Positions 42,370-52,916 are shown, numbered from the stretch's first letter. The stretch is 64,000 bases of DNA from CAVORB01 sp963698495 (GCA_963698495.1 CAVORB010000027.1:13474-77473); one strand, 5' to 3'. Translations and numbers: made by a program. Notes: generated from the letters alone by a model not told the origin.

Positions 42370-43491
42370 TCAATGCGTATCGCCGCCAACGTATTCGACG
42401 ACCTCCAGGTCGAAACCGGAGATGCCGTGCATGGCCTTTGGCGCGCTCATCACCCGCATCTTGCGCACCCCGAGGTCGGACAGGATCTGGGCGCCGATGC
42501 CGTAGGTGCGCAGCTCGCTTCGATCCTGCCGGCGCGCGGGGATGCGGTCCTCCACGTCGTGAAGATCGAAGTCCTTGAGCTTGACCAGGATGTCTTCCAT
42601 CCGGTCCCGGTTGCGCAGAACCACGATGGCGCCCTCCCCCGCCGCCGCGATCTGGCGCATGACGTCCCGCAGCGGCCAGCCGCAGCCGCTGTGCCGGGTG
42701 CCGAACAGATCGCACAGGCTGTTCTGCAGGTGAACGCGCACCAGGGTGGGACGCTCCGGCGAGATCTCGCCCAGGGTCAGGGCCAGATGCAGATCGTTGT
42801 CGATGGTGTCACGGTAGGCGGCGATCTTGAAATCGCCGAACTCGGTTGGCAGCTCGCACTCGCACTCCCGCTGCACCGCCTTCTCGTGACGCACCCGATA
42901 GTGGATCAGGTCTGCGATGGTTCCGATCTTCAGACCGTGCGCCTCGGCGAAGGCCTCGAGGTCCGGCCGCCGCGCCATGGTGCCGTCCTCGTTGAGGATC
43001 TCGACGATGACCGCGGCCGGCTCCAGGCCCGCGAGACGGGCGAGGTCGCAGCCGGCCTCCGTATGGCCCGCGCGCACCAGCACCCCGCCGGGCTGGGCCA
43101 TCAGGGGGAAGACGTGACCGGGCTGGACCAGGTCCCGCGGCTGCGCGTCCGGGGCAACCGCGGCACGCACCGTGGTTGCGCGATCGGCGGCGGAGATGCC
43201 GGTGGTCACGCCCTCCGCCGCCTCGACCGAGACGGTAAATGCGGTGGAGTGGGCCGCCGTGTTGTCATTGACCATGAGCGGCAGGCGCAGACGTTCGCAG
43301 CGTTCCTTGCTGAGCGTGAGGCAGATGAGCCCACGCCCGTACTTGGCCATGAAGTTGATGGCCTCCGGCGTGACCTTGTCCGCCGCGAGCAGGAGATCGC
43401 CCTCGTTCTCCCGGTCCTCGTCGTCCATGATGACGACCATCTTGCCCTGGCGCAGGTCCTCGATGATCTCTTCTGTGGTGTTTAGGGCCAT
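42370..43491 (-). CDS. ribBA: 3,4-dihydroxy-2-butanone 4-phosphate synthase with degenerate GTP cyclohydrolase II domain
   Basis: A 373-residue protein. Residues 1-200 are an intact RibB domain: VIMDDEDRENEGDLLLAADKVT (metal and substrate site), HSTAFTVSVEA, RPGDLVQPGHVFPL-like block, AGHTEAGCDLARLAGL. It makes dihydroxybutanone phosphate from ribulose 5-phosphate. Residues 205-373 have the RibA fold, but the zinc-binding C-x10-C-x-C becomes Asn257, Ser268 and Cys270 (QNSLCDLFGTRHSGCG), so the GTP cyclohydrolase II site should be inactive. Such RibB-pseudoRibA fusions are known in Gammaproteobacteria that carry a separate ribA; none is seen here. It is in the riboflavin operon. Confidence 0.92.
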   Translation of the reverse strand: MALNTTEEIIEDLRQGKMVVIMDDEDRENEGDLLLAADKVTPEAINFMAKYGRGLICLTLSKERCERLRLPLMVNDNTAAHSTAFTVSVEAAEGVTTGISAADRATTVRAAVAPDAQPRDLVQPGHVFPLMAQPGGVLVRAGHTEAGCDLARLAGLEPAAVIVEILNEDGTMARRPDLEAFAEAHGLKIGTIADLIHYRVRHEKAVQRECECELPTEFGDFKIAAYRDTIDNDLHLALTLGEISPERPTLVRVHLQNSLCDLFGTRHSGCGWPLRDVMRQIAAAGEGAIVVLRNRDRMEDILVKLKDFDLHDVEDRIPARRQDRSELRTYGIGAQILSDLGVRKMRVMSAPKAMHGISGFDLEVVEYVGGDTH

Positions 43492-43575
43492 GTCTGACGG
43501 GAGACCACGTTTGCTCGGGAAACCAAACGCGCTAGTTTAGCAAATTACCGAACCCCGACCGCACCGAACGCTGTC

Positions 43576-44235
43576 CTATCGCAGGAACCCGTGCTCGGCG
43601 AGGAATGCCGCCGTGACCCCGGAGGCGCGCGCATCCGCCGCCTTGTCGCCGAGGATGAGCCGCTCCAGGTAGCGGGCCACCAGGTCCACCTCGAGATTCA
43701 CCCGGGTGCCGGCCCGGTAAGCGCCGATGATGGTCTCCTCGATGGTATGGGGCACGATGTTCAGATCGAAGAGGCTTCCCTCGACCCGGTTCACCGTCAG
43801 GCTGGTCCCGTCGACGCAGATCGAGCCCTTGGGCGCGATATAGCGGGCGAGCTCAGCCGGCGCCTGAACGCGCAGCCGCCAGGAGCGCGCGTCCTGGTCT
43901 CGCTGCAGGACCTCGCCTACGCCATCGACATGACCGCTGACCAGATGGCCCCCGAGCGGGGTGGACAGGGTCAGCGCCTTTTCCAGGTTCACGGCGCTTC
44001 CCGCCTTGAGATCGCCGAGGGTCGTCAGGGACAGGGTCTCGCGGGATACGTCGGCGGCGAACCGGGGACCTTCGAGGGCGACCGCGGTCAGACAGACGCC
44101 GTTGACCGCGATGCTGTCGCCGAGCACCACGCCCCGCATCTCGAGCTTCCCCGTGGCGATCGTCAAACGCACATCGCCCCCTCTGGGCTCCAGGGAACGG
44201 ATCTCGCCCACGGCCTGGATGATTCCGGTAAACAT
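43576..44235 (-). CDS. ribE: Riboflavin synthase
   Basis: A 219-residue enzyme that dismutates two lumazine molecules into riboflavin. It has two lumazine-binding repeats: MFTGIIQAVGEIRSLEPRGGDVRLTI, GDSIAVNGVCLTAVALEGPRFAADVSRETLSLTTLG in the first and HLVSGHVDGVGEVL, YIAPKGSICVDGTSLTVNRVEGSLFDLNIVPHTIEET in the second. The start MFTG is invariant in the family, which fixes it at 44235. It lies between ribD and ribBA. Confidence 0.97.
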   Translation of the reverse strand: MFTGIIQAVGEIRSLEPRGGDVRLTIATGKLEMRGVVLGDSIAVNGVCLTAVALEGPRFAADVSRETLSLTTLGDLKAGSAVNLEKALTLSTPLGGHLVSGHVDGVGEVLQRDQDARSWRLRVQAPAELARYIAPKGSICVDGTSLTVNRVEGSLFDLNIVPHTIEETIIGAYRAGTRVNLEVDLVARYLERLILGDKAADARASGVTAAFLAEHGFLR

Positions 44236-44329
44236 GGCGGCTCTCGCTTCTCTCGAATAGAAAAGGTTTCCTTCGCTGGCGGCCAGCGTGGAAGCTCGAC
44301 CAAGCCAGAGAGATCGGGTTGGCGGCGGG

Positions 44330-45457
44330 CTACGCCGATTGGGCCGGGACGGCCGTGATGCGCAAGTCAGGACCGACCTGGCGCACATCCGTGAGGCAGA
44401 GCGCCACCCGCTCCTGCATGCGCTCCAGCCCGGGCAGCCGGAACAACCCGCGGGCGCCATCCCCCATGAGGTGGGGAGCGAGATAGATGATCAGCTCGTC
44501 CACCAGCCCCGCCTGCAGGGCTTCCCCGGCCAGGGTCGGCCCGCTCTCGATCAGGACCTCGTTGATCTCCTCGCCGGCTAGATGACGGAACAGGGACTCG
44601 AGGTCCACCCTTTCGCCGCCCTGCGCGCACACGTAGACGTTGGCGCCCGCCGTCTCCAGCGGCACCGCGTGGGTCGGATCCTGATCCACGCAGGCGATCA
44701 GGGTCCTGCCAGGGAGCGCCAGCATCCGCGCCGTCGGCGGCGTGCGCAGACGGCTGTCGACGACGACCCGCAGGGGCTGGCGCAACGGCTCGCCGGGCTC
44801 CGCGCCGGGCAGCTCGTCCGCCCCCAGGCGCACGTTCAGCGAGGGATCGTCCGCGAGCAGCGTGCCGACGCCCGTGACGATGGCTGAGCTTCGCGCCCGC
44901 AGGAGCTGGACATCACGCCGCGCCGCCTCCGAGGTGATCCATCGGCTCTCGCCGCTCGCCATCGCGGTCCGCCCGTCGAGGCTCGCCGCCAGCTTGCAGC
45001 GCACGTAGGGAAGTCCGCAGGACATGCGCTTGATGAAACCCGGATTGAGCGCCCGCGCCTGATCGGCACCCACCCCGACCTCCACCTCCACGCCGCGCCG
45101 ACGCAGCAGGGCAAGCCCGTTGCCGCCGACCAGCGGATTGGGATCCTGCATGGCGGCGACCACGCGCGAGACGCCGGACTCGAACAGCGCATCGGCGCAA
45201 GGCGGCGTTCTGCCATGATGGCAGCAGGGCTCCAGCGTGACGTAGGCCGTTGCGCCGCGGGCGCGCTCACCGGCGGCGGCGAGTGCCACGCGCTCGGCGT
45301 GCGGCTCCCCGGCGCGTCGGTGCCAACCCTCGCCGACGACCTCGCCCCCGCGCACCAGCACGCAGCCGACGCGGGGGTTGGGTTCCGTCGTGTAGAGACC
45401 GCGGCGCGCGAGCCCGAGCGCACGGGCCATGTGGGCGTGGTCATCCGCCCCCGTCAA
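44330..45457 (-). CDS. ribD: Bifunctional riboflavin deaminase/reductase
   Basis: A 375-residue enzyme for the second and third riboflavin steps. The N-terminal deaminase domain (to about 145) has the zinc site in EPHAERVAL and TLEPCCHHGRTPPCADAL. The reductase domain follows: RCKLAASLDGRTAMASGESRWITSEAARRDVQLLRARSSAIVTGVGTLLADDPSLNVR and the C-terminal VLIESGPTLAGEALQAGLVDELIIYLAPHLMG. Its ATG overlaps the nrdR stop in an ATGA. Confidence 0.97.
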   Translation of the reverse strand: MTGADDHAHMARALGLARRGLYTTEPNPRVGCVLVRGGEVVGEGWHRRAGEPHAERVALAAAGERARGATAYVTLEPCCHHGRTPPCADALFESGVSRVVAAMQDPNPLVGGNGLALLRRRGVEVEVGVGADQARALNPGFIKRMSCGLPYVRCKLAASLDGRTAMASGESRWITSEAARRDVQLLRARSSAIVTGVGTLLADDPSLNVRLGADELPGAEPGEPLRQPLRVVVDSRLRTPPTARMLALPGRTLIACVDQDPTHAVPLETAGANVYVCAQGGERVDLESLFRHLAGEEINEVLIESGPTLAGEALQAGLVDELIIYLAPHLMGDGARGLFRLPGLERMQERVALCLTDVRQVGPDLRITAVPAQSA

Positions 45458-45966
45458 GGCTTCTTTTCCAGCTCGGCGAGCAAATCCATCTGCTTGCGCC
45501 GCGCCTCGGGGGTCGGCTGGCTCTCCAGGCGCTCTATCTCCTCACGGAAGGCGTTGACGTCCTCGAACTTGCGGTAAACGGAGGCAAAGCGAACATAGGC
45601 CACCTGGTCCATACCGCGCAGCTCCTCCACGACCAGCTCGCCGATAAAGCGCGAGGAGACCTCCCCTTCCCCGGTCGAGACCAAGACTCGATGGATGCGG
45701 GCAAGCGCCGCCTCGATCTCCTCGGTGCTGACCGGGCGCTTTTCCAGCGCCCGCATGATGCCCGAGCGCATCTTGGCCTCGTCGAAGGGCACGCGTGTGC
45801 CGTCGCGCTTGACGACCCGCGGCAGGTTGAGCTCGGCGCTCTCGTAGGTCGTGAAGCGCTCCTTGCACTCCGTGCATTTGCGGCGCCGGCGCACCTGGTC
45901 GCCCTCGCCGGAGAGGCGGGAATCGATGACCTTGGTGTCCTGGGCTCCGCAGAACGGGCAGCGCAT
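45454..45966 (-). CDS. nrdR: Transcriptional repressor NrdR
   Basis: A 170-residue regulator that represses ribonucleotide reductase genes when dATP is high. A zinc ribbon with Cys3, Cys6, Cys31 and Cys34 (MRCPFCGAQDTKVIDSR, RRRRKCTECKERFTTYE) precedes an ATP-cone domain (VVKRDGTRVPFDEAKMRSGIMRALEKRPVSTEEIEAAL). The order glyA-nrdR-ribD is common in Gammaproteobacteria. No NrdR-box target genes are in this window. Confidence 0.97.
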   Translation of the reverse strand: MRCPFCGAQDTKVIDSRLSGEGDQVRRRRKCTECKERFTTYESAELNLPRVVKRDGTRVPFDEAKMRSGIMRALEKRPVSTEEIEAALARIHRVLVSTGEGEVSSRFIGELVVEELRGMDQVAYVRFASVYRKFEDVNAFREEIERLESQPTPEARRKQMDLLAELEKKP

Positions 45967-46034
45967 GTCTTAATGAGTCTCAGATGGAATCGGACGAGCG
46001 GCCACATCGGCACGCTTCCGGGGCGGCGCCACGA

Positions 46035-47297
46035 TCACCGGCCGTAGACCGGGAAGCGGGCGCACAGCTCGAGCACCTTGGCCTTCACCGCCTCGATCAC
46101 CGCCTGGTCGCCGCGGGCGTCGATGAGGTCGCACATCCAGCCGGCAAGGTCCCGCGCCTGCTCGGTGCCGAAGCCGCGCGTGGTTGCCGCCGGGGTGCCG
46201 ACGCGAATGCCGCTGGTGACGAAGGGCGATTGCGGGTCGTTGGGCACCGCATTCTTGTTCACCGTGATATTGGCCGCCCCCAACCAGGCGTCCACATCCT
46301 TGCCCGTGAGGCCTTGCTCGATGAAGCTCACCAGGAACAGGTGGTCGCTGGTGCCGCCGGAGACCACGTCGTAGCCGCGCGACATGAAGACCTCCGCCAT
46401 GGTCTGCGCGTTGAGCAGCACCTGCTTCTGGTATGCCTTGAAGTCGGGCTCCATCGCCTCCTTGAAGGCCACGGCCTTGGCCGCGATCACGTGCATCAGG
46501 GGTCCGCCCTGGGTGCCCGGAAACACGAGCGAGTTGAGCTTCTTCTCGATCTCCGGGTTGGCCTTCGCCAGGATCAGGCCGCCGCGGGGCCCGCGCAGGG
46601 TCTTGTGCGTAGTGGTGGTGGTCACGTCCGCGATCTGCACCGGGCTCGGGTAGAGGCCGGCGGCGATCAGACCCGCGACATGGGCCATGTCGACGAACAG
46701 GTAGGCGCCCACCTCGTCGGCGATGGCACGAAAGCGCGCCCAGTCCACCACGCGGGAGTAGGCGGAAAAGCCGGCGACGATCATCTTCGGCCGATGCTCG
46801 CGGGACAGGCGCTCGACCTCGGCATAGTCGATCTCCCCGGTGGACGGGTCGAGCCCGTACTGGACCGCGTTGTAGAGCTTGCCGGAGAAGTTCGGCTTGG
46901 CGCCGTGGGTGAGGTGGCCGCCATGGGCCAGACTCATGCCCAGAATGGTGTCGCCTGGCTGACACAGGGCCATGTAGACCGCCGCATTGGCCTGGGAACC
47001 GGAATGGGGCTGCACGTTCGCGTAATCCGCGCCGAACAACGCCTTGGCGCGGTCGATGGCCAACTGCTCGGCCACGTCCACGTACTCGCAGCCGCCGTAG
47101 TAGCGCTTGCCGGGGTAGCCCTCCGCGTACTTGTTGGTCAGGACCGAGCCCTGGGCCTGCATCACCCGCGGGCTGGTGTAGTTCTCCGAGGCGATCAGCT
47201 CGACGTGCTCCTCCTGGCGCCGCTCCTCGCCCTGGATGGCCTGCCACAGCTCGTCGTCGTAACCGGCAATCTGCATCGTGTTCTCGAACATGTGCAA
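46035..47297 (-). CDS. glyA: Serine hydroxymethyltransferase
   Basis: A 420-residue PLP enzyme that interconverts serine and glycine while loading tetrahydrofolate with a one-carbon unit. Diagnostic blocks: ELIASENYTSPRVMQAQGSVLTNKYAEGYPGKRYYGGCEYVD, VQPHSGSQANAAVYMAL, DMAHVAGLIAAGLYPSP, and the PLP lysine in TTTTHKTLRGPRGG. It heads the minus-strand operon towards nrdR and the riboflavin genes. Copy 2 of the 130-bp repeat lies only 24 bp upstream of its start codon, so the transcript leader may contain it. Confidence 0.98.
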   Translation of the reverse strand: MHMFENTMQIAGYDDELWQAIQGEERRQEEHVELIASENYTSPRVMQAQGSVLTNKYAEGYPGKRYYGGCEYVDVAEQLAIDRAKALFGADYANVQPHSGSQANAAVYMALCQPGDTILGMSLAHGGHLTHGAKPNFSGKLYNAVQYGLDPSTGEIDYAEVERLSREHRPKMIVAGFSAYSRVVDWARFRAIADEVGAYLFVDMAHVAGLIAAGLYPSPVQIADVTTTTTHKTLRGPRGGLILAKANPEIEKKLNSLVFPGTQGGPLMHVIAAKAVAFKEAMEPDFKAYQKQVLLNAQTMAEVFMSRGYDVVSGGTSDHLFLVSFIEQGLTGKDVDAWLGAANITVNKNAVPNDPQSPFVTSGIRVGTPAATTRGFGTEQARDLAGWMCDLIDARGDQAVIEAVKAKVLELCARFPVYGR

Positions 47298-47607
47298 TTC
47301 CTCGGATCTTTAAGTAAGAGGCTGATGATTGGCCATCCGGGCCAACATCAGCACGCCACCCAAGAAGCGCGGTTCCTGGGTGGCTTTGTTTCCATACGCT
47401 TACGCGCTTAAAAATATGCCGTCACCTCCCTGTGCCGCGGGAAGCGCCGAATCGGTCAATGTCCCGGAAAGCGCTGCATTCTAGCGAGTTTGGGCACGCC
47501 AGTCCCCGGGAAGTTTCGACCGGTGGGCCATTGCGCGCACGACAACTGACATCGGACGGGGACGGACCCGGTCCCTGGCCCGAACCAGCCCGTCAGCCCG
47601 TCAGTCC
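47298..47607. other. Intergenic space upstream of glyA
   Basis: 310 bp with the glyA leader, repeat copy 2 (47321-47450) and the distal end of the yqcC transcript. No purine- or glycine-type riboswitch fold is apparent to me. Confidence 0.6.
47321..47450 (+). repeat. Dispersed 130-bp repeat, copy 2, with a 28-codon open frame
   Basis: Counterpart of 16762-16889. The 28-codon frame runs 47325-47411, preceded by AAGAGGCTG. Compared with copy 1, 19 of 28 predicted residues are identical, with 6 silent codon changes and 9 amino-acid changes. GCCACCCA / TGGGTGGC inside the repeat forms a perfect 8-bp stem; copy 1 keeps the fold with different bases. Confidence 0.6.
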
Positions 47608-47943
47608 TCAGTCCTTGGCGGAACCCGCATTGATCATGCGGTCGAAGCGGTCGAGCAGCACCAGCAGGGGAATCGACTCCCAGCCGCAGCCGCGGAGCGC
47701 CTCCTCCGCCATGGGCCGAATGCCGCTCGCCGACGGCATGGGACCGCCCGCGTCCAACAGCGCCCGCGTACGCGGGATGAAGACCCATTGCAGCCATTGC
47801 GTGAAGCGCAGGGTGTCGCAGCAGAAGGGAAGCCTGCTCTCGAGGGCGGGCGGGGGCGGCGGAACGGGCTCCCATTGGCCCTTCCGGCGCAGCTCGGACT
47901 CGAGATCAGCCAGGAGCGCGGAGACGTCGGATGGGACCAGCAC
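47608..47943 (-). CDS. yqcC: YqcC-family (DUF446) protein
   Basis: A 111-residue protein. SALLADLESELRRKGQWE, DTLRFTQWLQWVFIPRTRALLDAGGPMP and GIRPMAEEALRGCGWESIPLLVLLDRFDRMIN match the YqcC family, small helical proteins often found beside pseudouridine synthase truC; their role is unknown. The start is a GTG directly after the dapB stop codon, so the two genes are coupled. Confidence 0.85.
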   Translation of the reverse strand: MLVPSDVSALLADLESELRRKGQWEPVPPPPPALESRLPFCCDTLRFTQWLQWVFIPRTRALLDAGGPMPSASGIRPMAEEALRGCGWESIPLLVLLDRFDRMINAGSAKD

Positions 47944-48759
47944 CTACAGGTCGCGCAGACCGAGCACGTCCTGCATGTCGTACAGTCCGCGGTCCTTCCC
48001 GGCGATCCAGCCCGCCGCCCTCGCCGCGCCGCGGGCGAAGGTCATCCGGCTGGAGGCCTTGTGCGCGATCTCGACCCGCTCACCGTCGGCGGCGAACCAT
48101 ACGGTGTGCTCTCCCACCACGTCGCCGGCGCGGATGGTCTCGAAGCCGATGGTCCTGCGATCCCGCGCCCCGGTGTGACCCTCGCGCCCGTAGACCGCGA
48201 CCTCGGCGAGATCACGCCCGAGGGCGTTCGCCAGCACCTCGCCCATGCGGATGGCGGTGCCGGATGGGGCGTCCACCTTGTGGCGGTGATGGGCCTCGAT
48301 GACCTCGATATCGACCTCGTCCCCCAGCACCCGCGCGGCGATGTCGAGCAGCTTGAAGCAGAGGTTGACGCCGACGCTCATATTGGGGGCGAAGACGATG
48401 CCGATGTCCTGACCCGCCTCCGCGATCGCGGTTCGCTGACCCGCGTCGAGGCCGGTGGTGCCGATCACCATCCGCCTCCCGCCCCTGCGGCAAAGCTCCA
48501 GGTGACGCATGGTCGCGGCGGGGGCCGTGAAGTCGATCAGCACGTCGAAGGCGTCGACGACCGGTTCGAGATCGGGACGCACCTCCACGCCGAGGCGCCC
48601 CACCCCCGCGAGCTCGCCCGCGTCCGCCCCCAGCAGGCTGCTTCCGGGCTGCTCGCTGGCGACGGTCACGGCCAAACCGGGCGCTTCAGTGACAGCCTGG
48701 ATCAGGGTGCGGCCCATGCGCCCGCCGGCGCCCGCGATTGCGACTTTGATATCGACCAT
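47944..48759 (-). CDS. dapB: 4-hydroxy-tetrahydrodipicolinate reductase
   Basis: A 271-residue enzyme of lysine and diaminopimelate synthesis. The NAD(P)-binding loop is VAIAGAGGRMGRTL; DVLIDFTAPAATMRHLELC and VIGTTGLDAGQRTAI follow, then FAPNMSVGVNLCFKLLDIAARVLGD and VEVIEAHHRHKVDAPSGTAIRMGEVLA, which carries the catalytic His and Lys. It lies downstream of the dnaK-dnaJ block, as in Pseudomonas-like genomes, but a cytochrome gene intervenes here. Confidence 0.97.
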   Translation of the reverse strand: MVDIKVAIAGAGGRMGRTLIQAVTEAPGLAVTVASEQPGSSLLGADAGELAGVGRLGVEVRPDLEPVVDAFDVLIDFTAPAATMRHLELCRRGGRRMVIGTTGLDAGQRTAIAEAGQDIGIVFAPNMSVGVNLCFKLLDIAARVLGDEVDIEVIEAHHRHKVDAPSGTAIRMGEVLANALGRDLAEVAVYGREGHTGARDRRTIGFETIRAGDVVGEHTVWFAADGERVEIAHKASSRMTFARGAARAAGWIAGKDRGLYDMQDVLGLRDL

Positions 48760-48796
48760 AAATCAAACTCCGGGAATTGCCGCGGACCAGCGACGG

Positions 48797-48822
48797 GCGC
48801 AATAGCGTATAGCATATCGCGC
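48797..48822. repeat. REP-like inverted repeat, GCGCAATA type
   Basis: GCGCAATA (48797-48804) and TATCGCGC (48815-48822) form an 8-bp imperfect inverted repeat. It lies between dapB and the cytochrome c gene and shares arms with the elements at 33933 and 49539. Confidence 0.45.
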
Positions 48823-48972
48823 TGGATGCGGACGGTTGCCGCGCATCGACCTTTTAGCCCTTGTGCCTACTGCGGGCTGGTGGGAAGTCTGACGCAGCGG
48901 CTACCTCGGCGGAACTGCCGGGCGGTCGTCTGCCGCCGCGCCGACAGAGTGGTGAACGCGTCCAGTCCTGTT

Positions 48973-49398
48973 TTAGTACTCCTGAATGGACGCGATAAAG
49001 AACGTCAACTCAAGAATGCGTGCACGCACCGTCTGATTGAAACCCGCACCGAACGGATCGTACGCGCGGTCCGTCATTTCCTCACGATACCGGGAACCCC
49101 AGATTGGCATCTCCTGCGTACCGTGGCCTCTCACGCCTTCGGGGTCTTCGATCCAGCTGTATACCTGCTGGAAGGGAAACACCCCGCCGTTGTTCTTGCT
49201 CAGCACCGTCAGATCCTTCGGCGTTTGCCGCAGGAACTCGTTGAACGGCCCGTCGCCCTTACCACCGGGACCATGACAGGCCGCGCAGTTCTTCATGTAC
49301 TCATCCTCGCCAATCCGCTTGTCGTCCGCCGTCACCAGCCCCGGAATAGCGAGCGCGAGAACCATGGCCATGCTGCAGATTTTGCTGAGAGTTTTCAT
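48973..49398 (-). CDS. Periplasmic monohaem c-type cytochrome
   Basis: A 141-residue protein. A signal peptide (MKTLSKICSMAMVLALAIPGLVTA) leads to one haem site, Cys38-Ala-Ala-Cys41-His42 in MKNCAACHGPGGKGDG. The sixth haem ligand is probably Met97 in TQEMPIWGSRY. LRQTPKDLTVLSKNNGGVFPFQQVY is typical of class I cytochromes c of about 100 residues. It probably carries electrons in the periplasm; the partner is unknown. AAGGAG lies seven bases before the ATG. It sits alone between dnaJ and dapB with REP-like repeats on both sides. Confidence 0.9.
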   Translation of the reverse strand: MKTLSKICSMAMVLALAIPGLVTADDKRIGEDEYMKNCAACHGPGGKGDGPFNEFLRQTPKDLTVLSKNNGGVFPFQQVYSWIEDPEGVRGHGTQEMPIWGSRYREEMTDRAYDPFGAGFNQTVRARILELTFFIASIQEY

Positions 49399-49538
49399 AG
49401 GCCTTCTCCTTTTGCGACCTTGCGATCGGCGACATGCCTCGCTTGTGACTCCTACTCTCACGATAGTTCAACCGGCCCGTTCCGCAAGACAATCCGAGTC
49501 CGCGATTTAGAGGCCGGATCTTGGATCTGCAGCCCACT

Positions 49539-49625
49539 GCGCAATAGCTTATGGCGCCGGATGCCGGGGGCTACCGGACGGACATCCCCGGCAGCGCAAT
49601 ACGGCCGCTTTGCGGCCTATTGCGC
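49539..49625. repeat. Composite REP-like element downstream of dnaJ
   Basis: GCGCAATA at 49539, an inner stem GCCGGGG / CCCCGGC at about 49563-49592, and a strong hairpin at 49594-49625 with arms GCGCAATA...GGCCGC and GCGGCC...TATTGCGC. It begins 28 bp past the dnaJ stop, so it may also stabilise or end the heat-shock transcript. Confidence 0.65.
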
Positions 49626-49652
49626 CCTGCAGACGAGGGATAAGGCGACCTG

Positions 49653-50789
49653 TCAGAGCCCCATCTTTTCGAAGAAGCTCTTGACACCGTCGAGCCAGGA
49701 GCTGGAATGGGGGCTGTGCCTCTCGCCGCCGGCCTGGACGGACTCGTCGAGCTCGCGCAGCAGCTCCTTCTGGCGCTCGGTGAGGTTGACGGGGGTCTCC
49801 ACCAGCACGCGGCAGATGAGGTCTCCCACCACGCCGCCACGCACCGGCTTCACGCCCTTGCCGCGCATGCGGAACATCTTGCCGGTCTGGGTGCCGGGCG
49901 GGATCTTGAGGTTGACCTTCCCGTTCAGGGTCGGAACATGAAGCTCGCCCCCAAGCGCCGCGGTCACGAAGCCGATCGGCACCTCGCAGAACAGGTTGTT
50001 GTCCTCGCGGGTGAAGATGGGGTGTTCCTTGACGTTGACCTGCACGTAGAGGTCTCCCGGCGGCCCCCCGCGCTCCCCCGCCTCGCCCTCGCCGGAGAGC
50101 CGGATGCGGTCTCCCGTATCCACGCCCGCGGGAACCTTGACCGACAGGGTCTTCTGCTCCTGAACCTTGCCGTGCCCGCTGCAGTGGGAGCAGGCCTCCT
50201 CGATCACGGTGCCGGCTCCGCGGCACTGGGGACAGGTCTGCTGGATCGAGAAAAAGCCCTGCTGCATCCGCACCTGTCCGGCACCGTGGCAGGTGGGGCA
50301 GGTCTTGGCCTTGGTGCCCGGCTTGGCGCCGCTGCCGCCGCAGAACTGGCACTCCACCAGTGACGGGATGCGGATCTTGACCTCCTTTCCGGCGACCGCC
50401 TCCTCCAGCGTCAGGCTGAGGTCGTAGCGGAGGTCCGCGCCGCGGTGCACCCGCCGACCGCCGCCGGCGCGCCCGCCGAAGATATCGCCGAAGACGTCGC
50501 CGAAGATGTCGGAGAATCCGCCCGCGCCGCCGAAGTCACCAGGCCCGCCGCCACCGAAGCCGCCCGCCTCGACGCCCGCGTGTCCGAACTGGTCATAGGC
50601 CGAGCGCTTCTTGGGATCGCTCAGCACCTCGTAGGCCAGCTTCGCCTCCTTGAACTTCTGCTCGGACTCCGCCCCCGCGTTGCGGTCGGGATGGTACTTC
50701 ATGGCGAGCCGCCGGTAGGCCTTCTTGATGTCGGCCTCGCTGGCGTTGCGGCTGACGCCCAGCACCTCGTAGTAGTCGCGTTTCGTCAT
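49653..50789 (-). CDS. dnaJ: Chaperone DnaJ
   Basis: A 378-residue co-chaperone that delivers clients to DnaK and stimulates its ATPase. The J domain has the HPD motif at 33-35 (AMKYHPDRN). A glycine/phenylalanine-rich region (about 75-115) follows, then four zinc-binding CxxCxGxG repeats (CQFCGGSG, CPTCHGAG, CPQCRGAG, CSHCSGHG) and the client-binding C-terminal domains. It is 109 bp downstream of dnaK. Confidence 0.98.
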   Translation of the reverse strand: MTKRDYYEVLGVSRNASEADIKKAYRRLAMKYHPDRNAGAESEQKFKEAKLAYEVLSDPKKRSAYDQFGHAGVEAGGFGGGGPGDFGGAGGFSDIFGDVFGDIFGGRAGGGRRVHRGADLRYDLSLTLEEAVAGKEVKIRIPSLVECQFCGGSGAKPGTKAKTCPTCHGAGQVRMQQGFFSIQQTCPQCRGAGTVIEEACSHCSGHGKVQEQKTLSVKVPAGVDTGDRIRLSGEGEAGERGGPPGDLYVQVNVKEHPIFTREDNNLFCEVPIGFVTAALGGELHVPTLNGKVNLKIPPGTQTGKMFRMRGKGVKPVRGGVVGDLICRVLVETPVNLTERQKELLRELDESVQAGGERHSPHSSSWLDGVKSFFEKMGL

Positions 50790-50898
50790 TGTTTGGGTTC
50801 TTAGCCTTCAGCCCCTGGCCGCATCGCTCAAACGTGCGCAGGCGCATTGAGCGCCTGCACACCATCCGGTCGACAGCCAACCGCGAACGGTCAACCGA

Positions 50899-52836
<1,938 letters not shown>

Positions 52837-52916
52837 AATTCTTGGTCTCCGCGTTGAATTCGTTGCGCTTTCCGCGCAGGATTTGCCGAATCAGTTGGGG
52901 CAAAACCCTTCTGTTT

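Noticed and set aside
43492..43575. A possible FMN riboswitch before ribBA or ribE
   Set aside because: The gaps within the riboflavin operon are under 100 bp and lack the conserved RFN element blocks.
45970..47247. A second long minus-strand frame over glyA
   Set aside because: It is the same strand in another frame; serine hydroxymethyltransferase fully explains the region.
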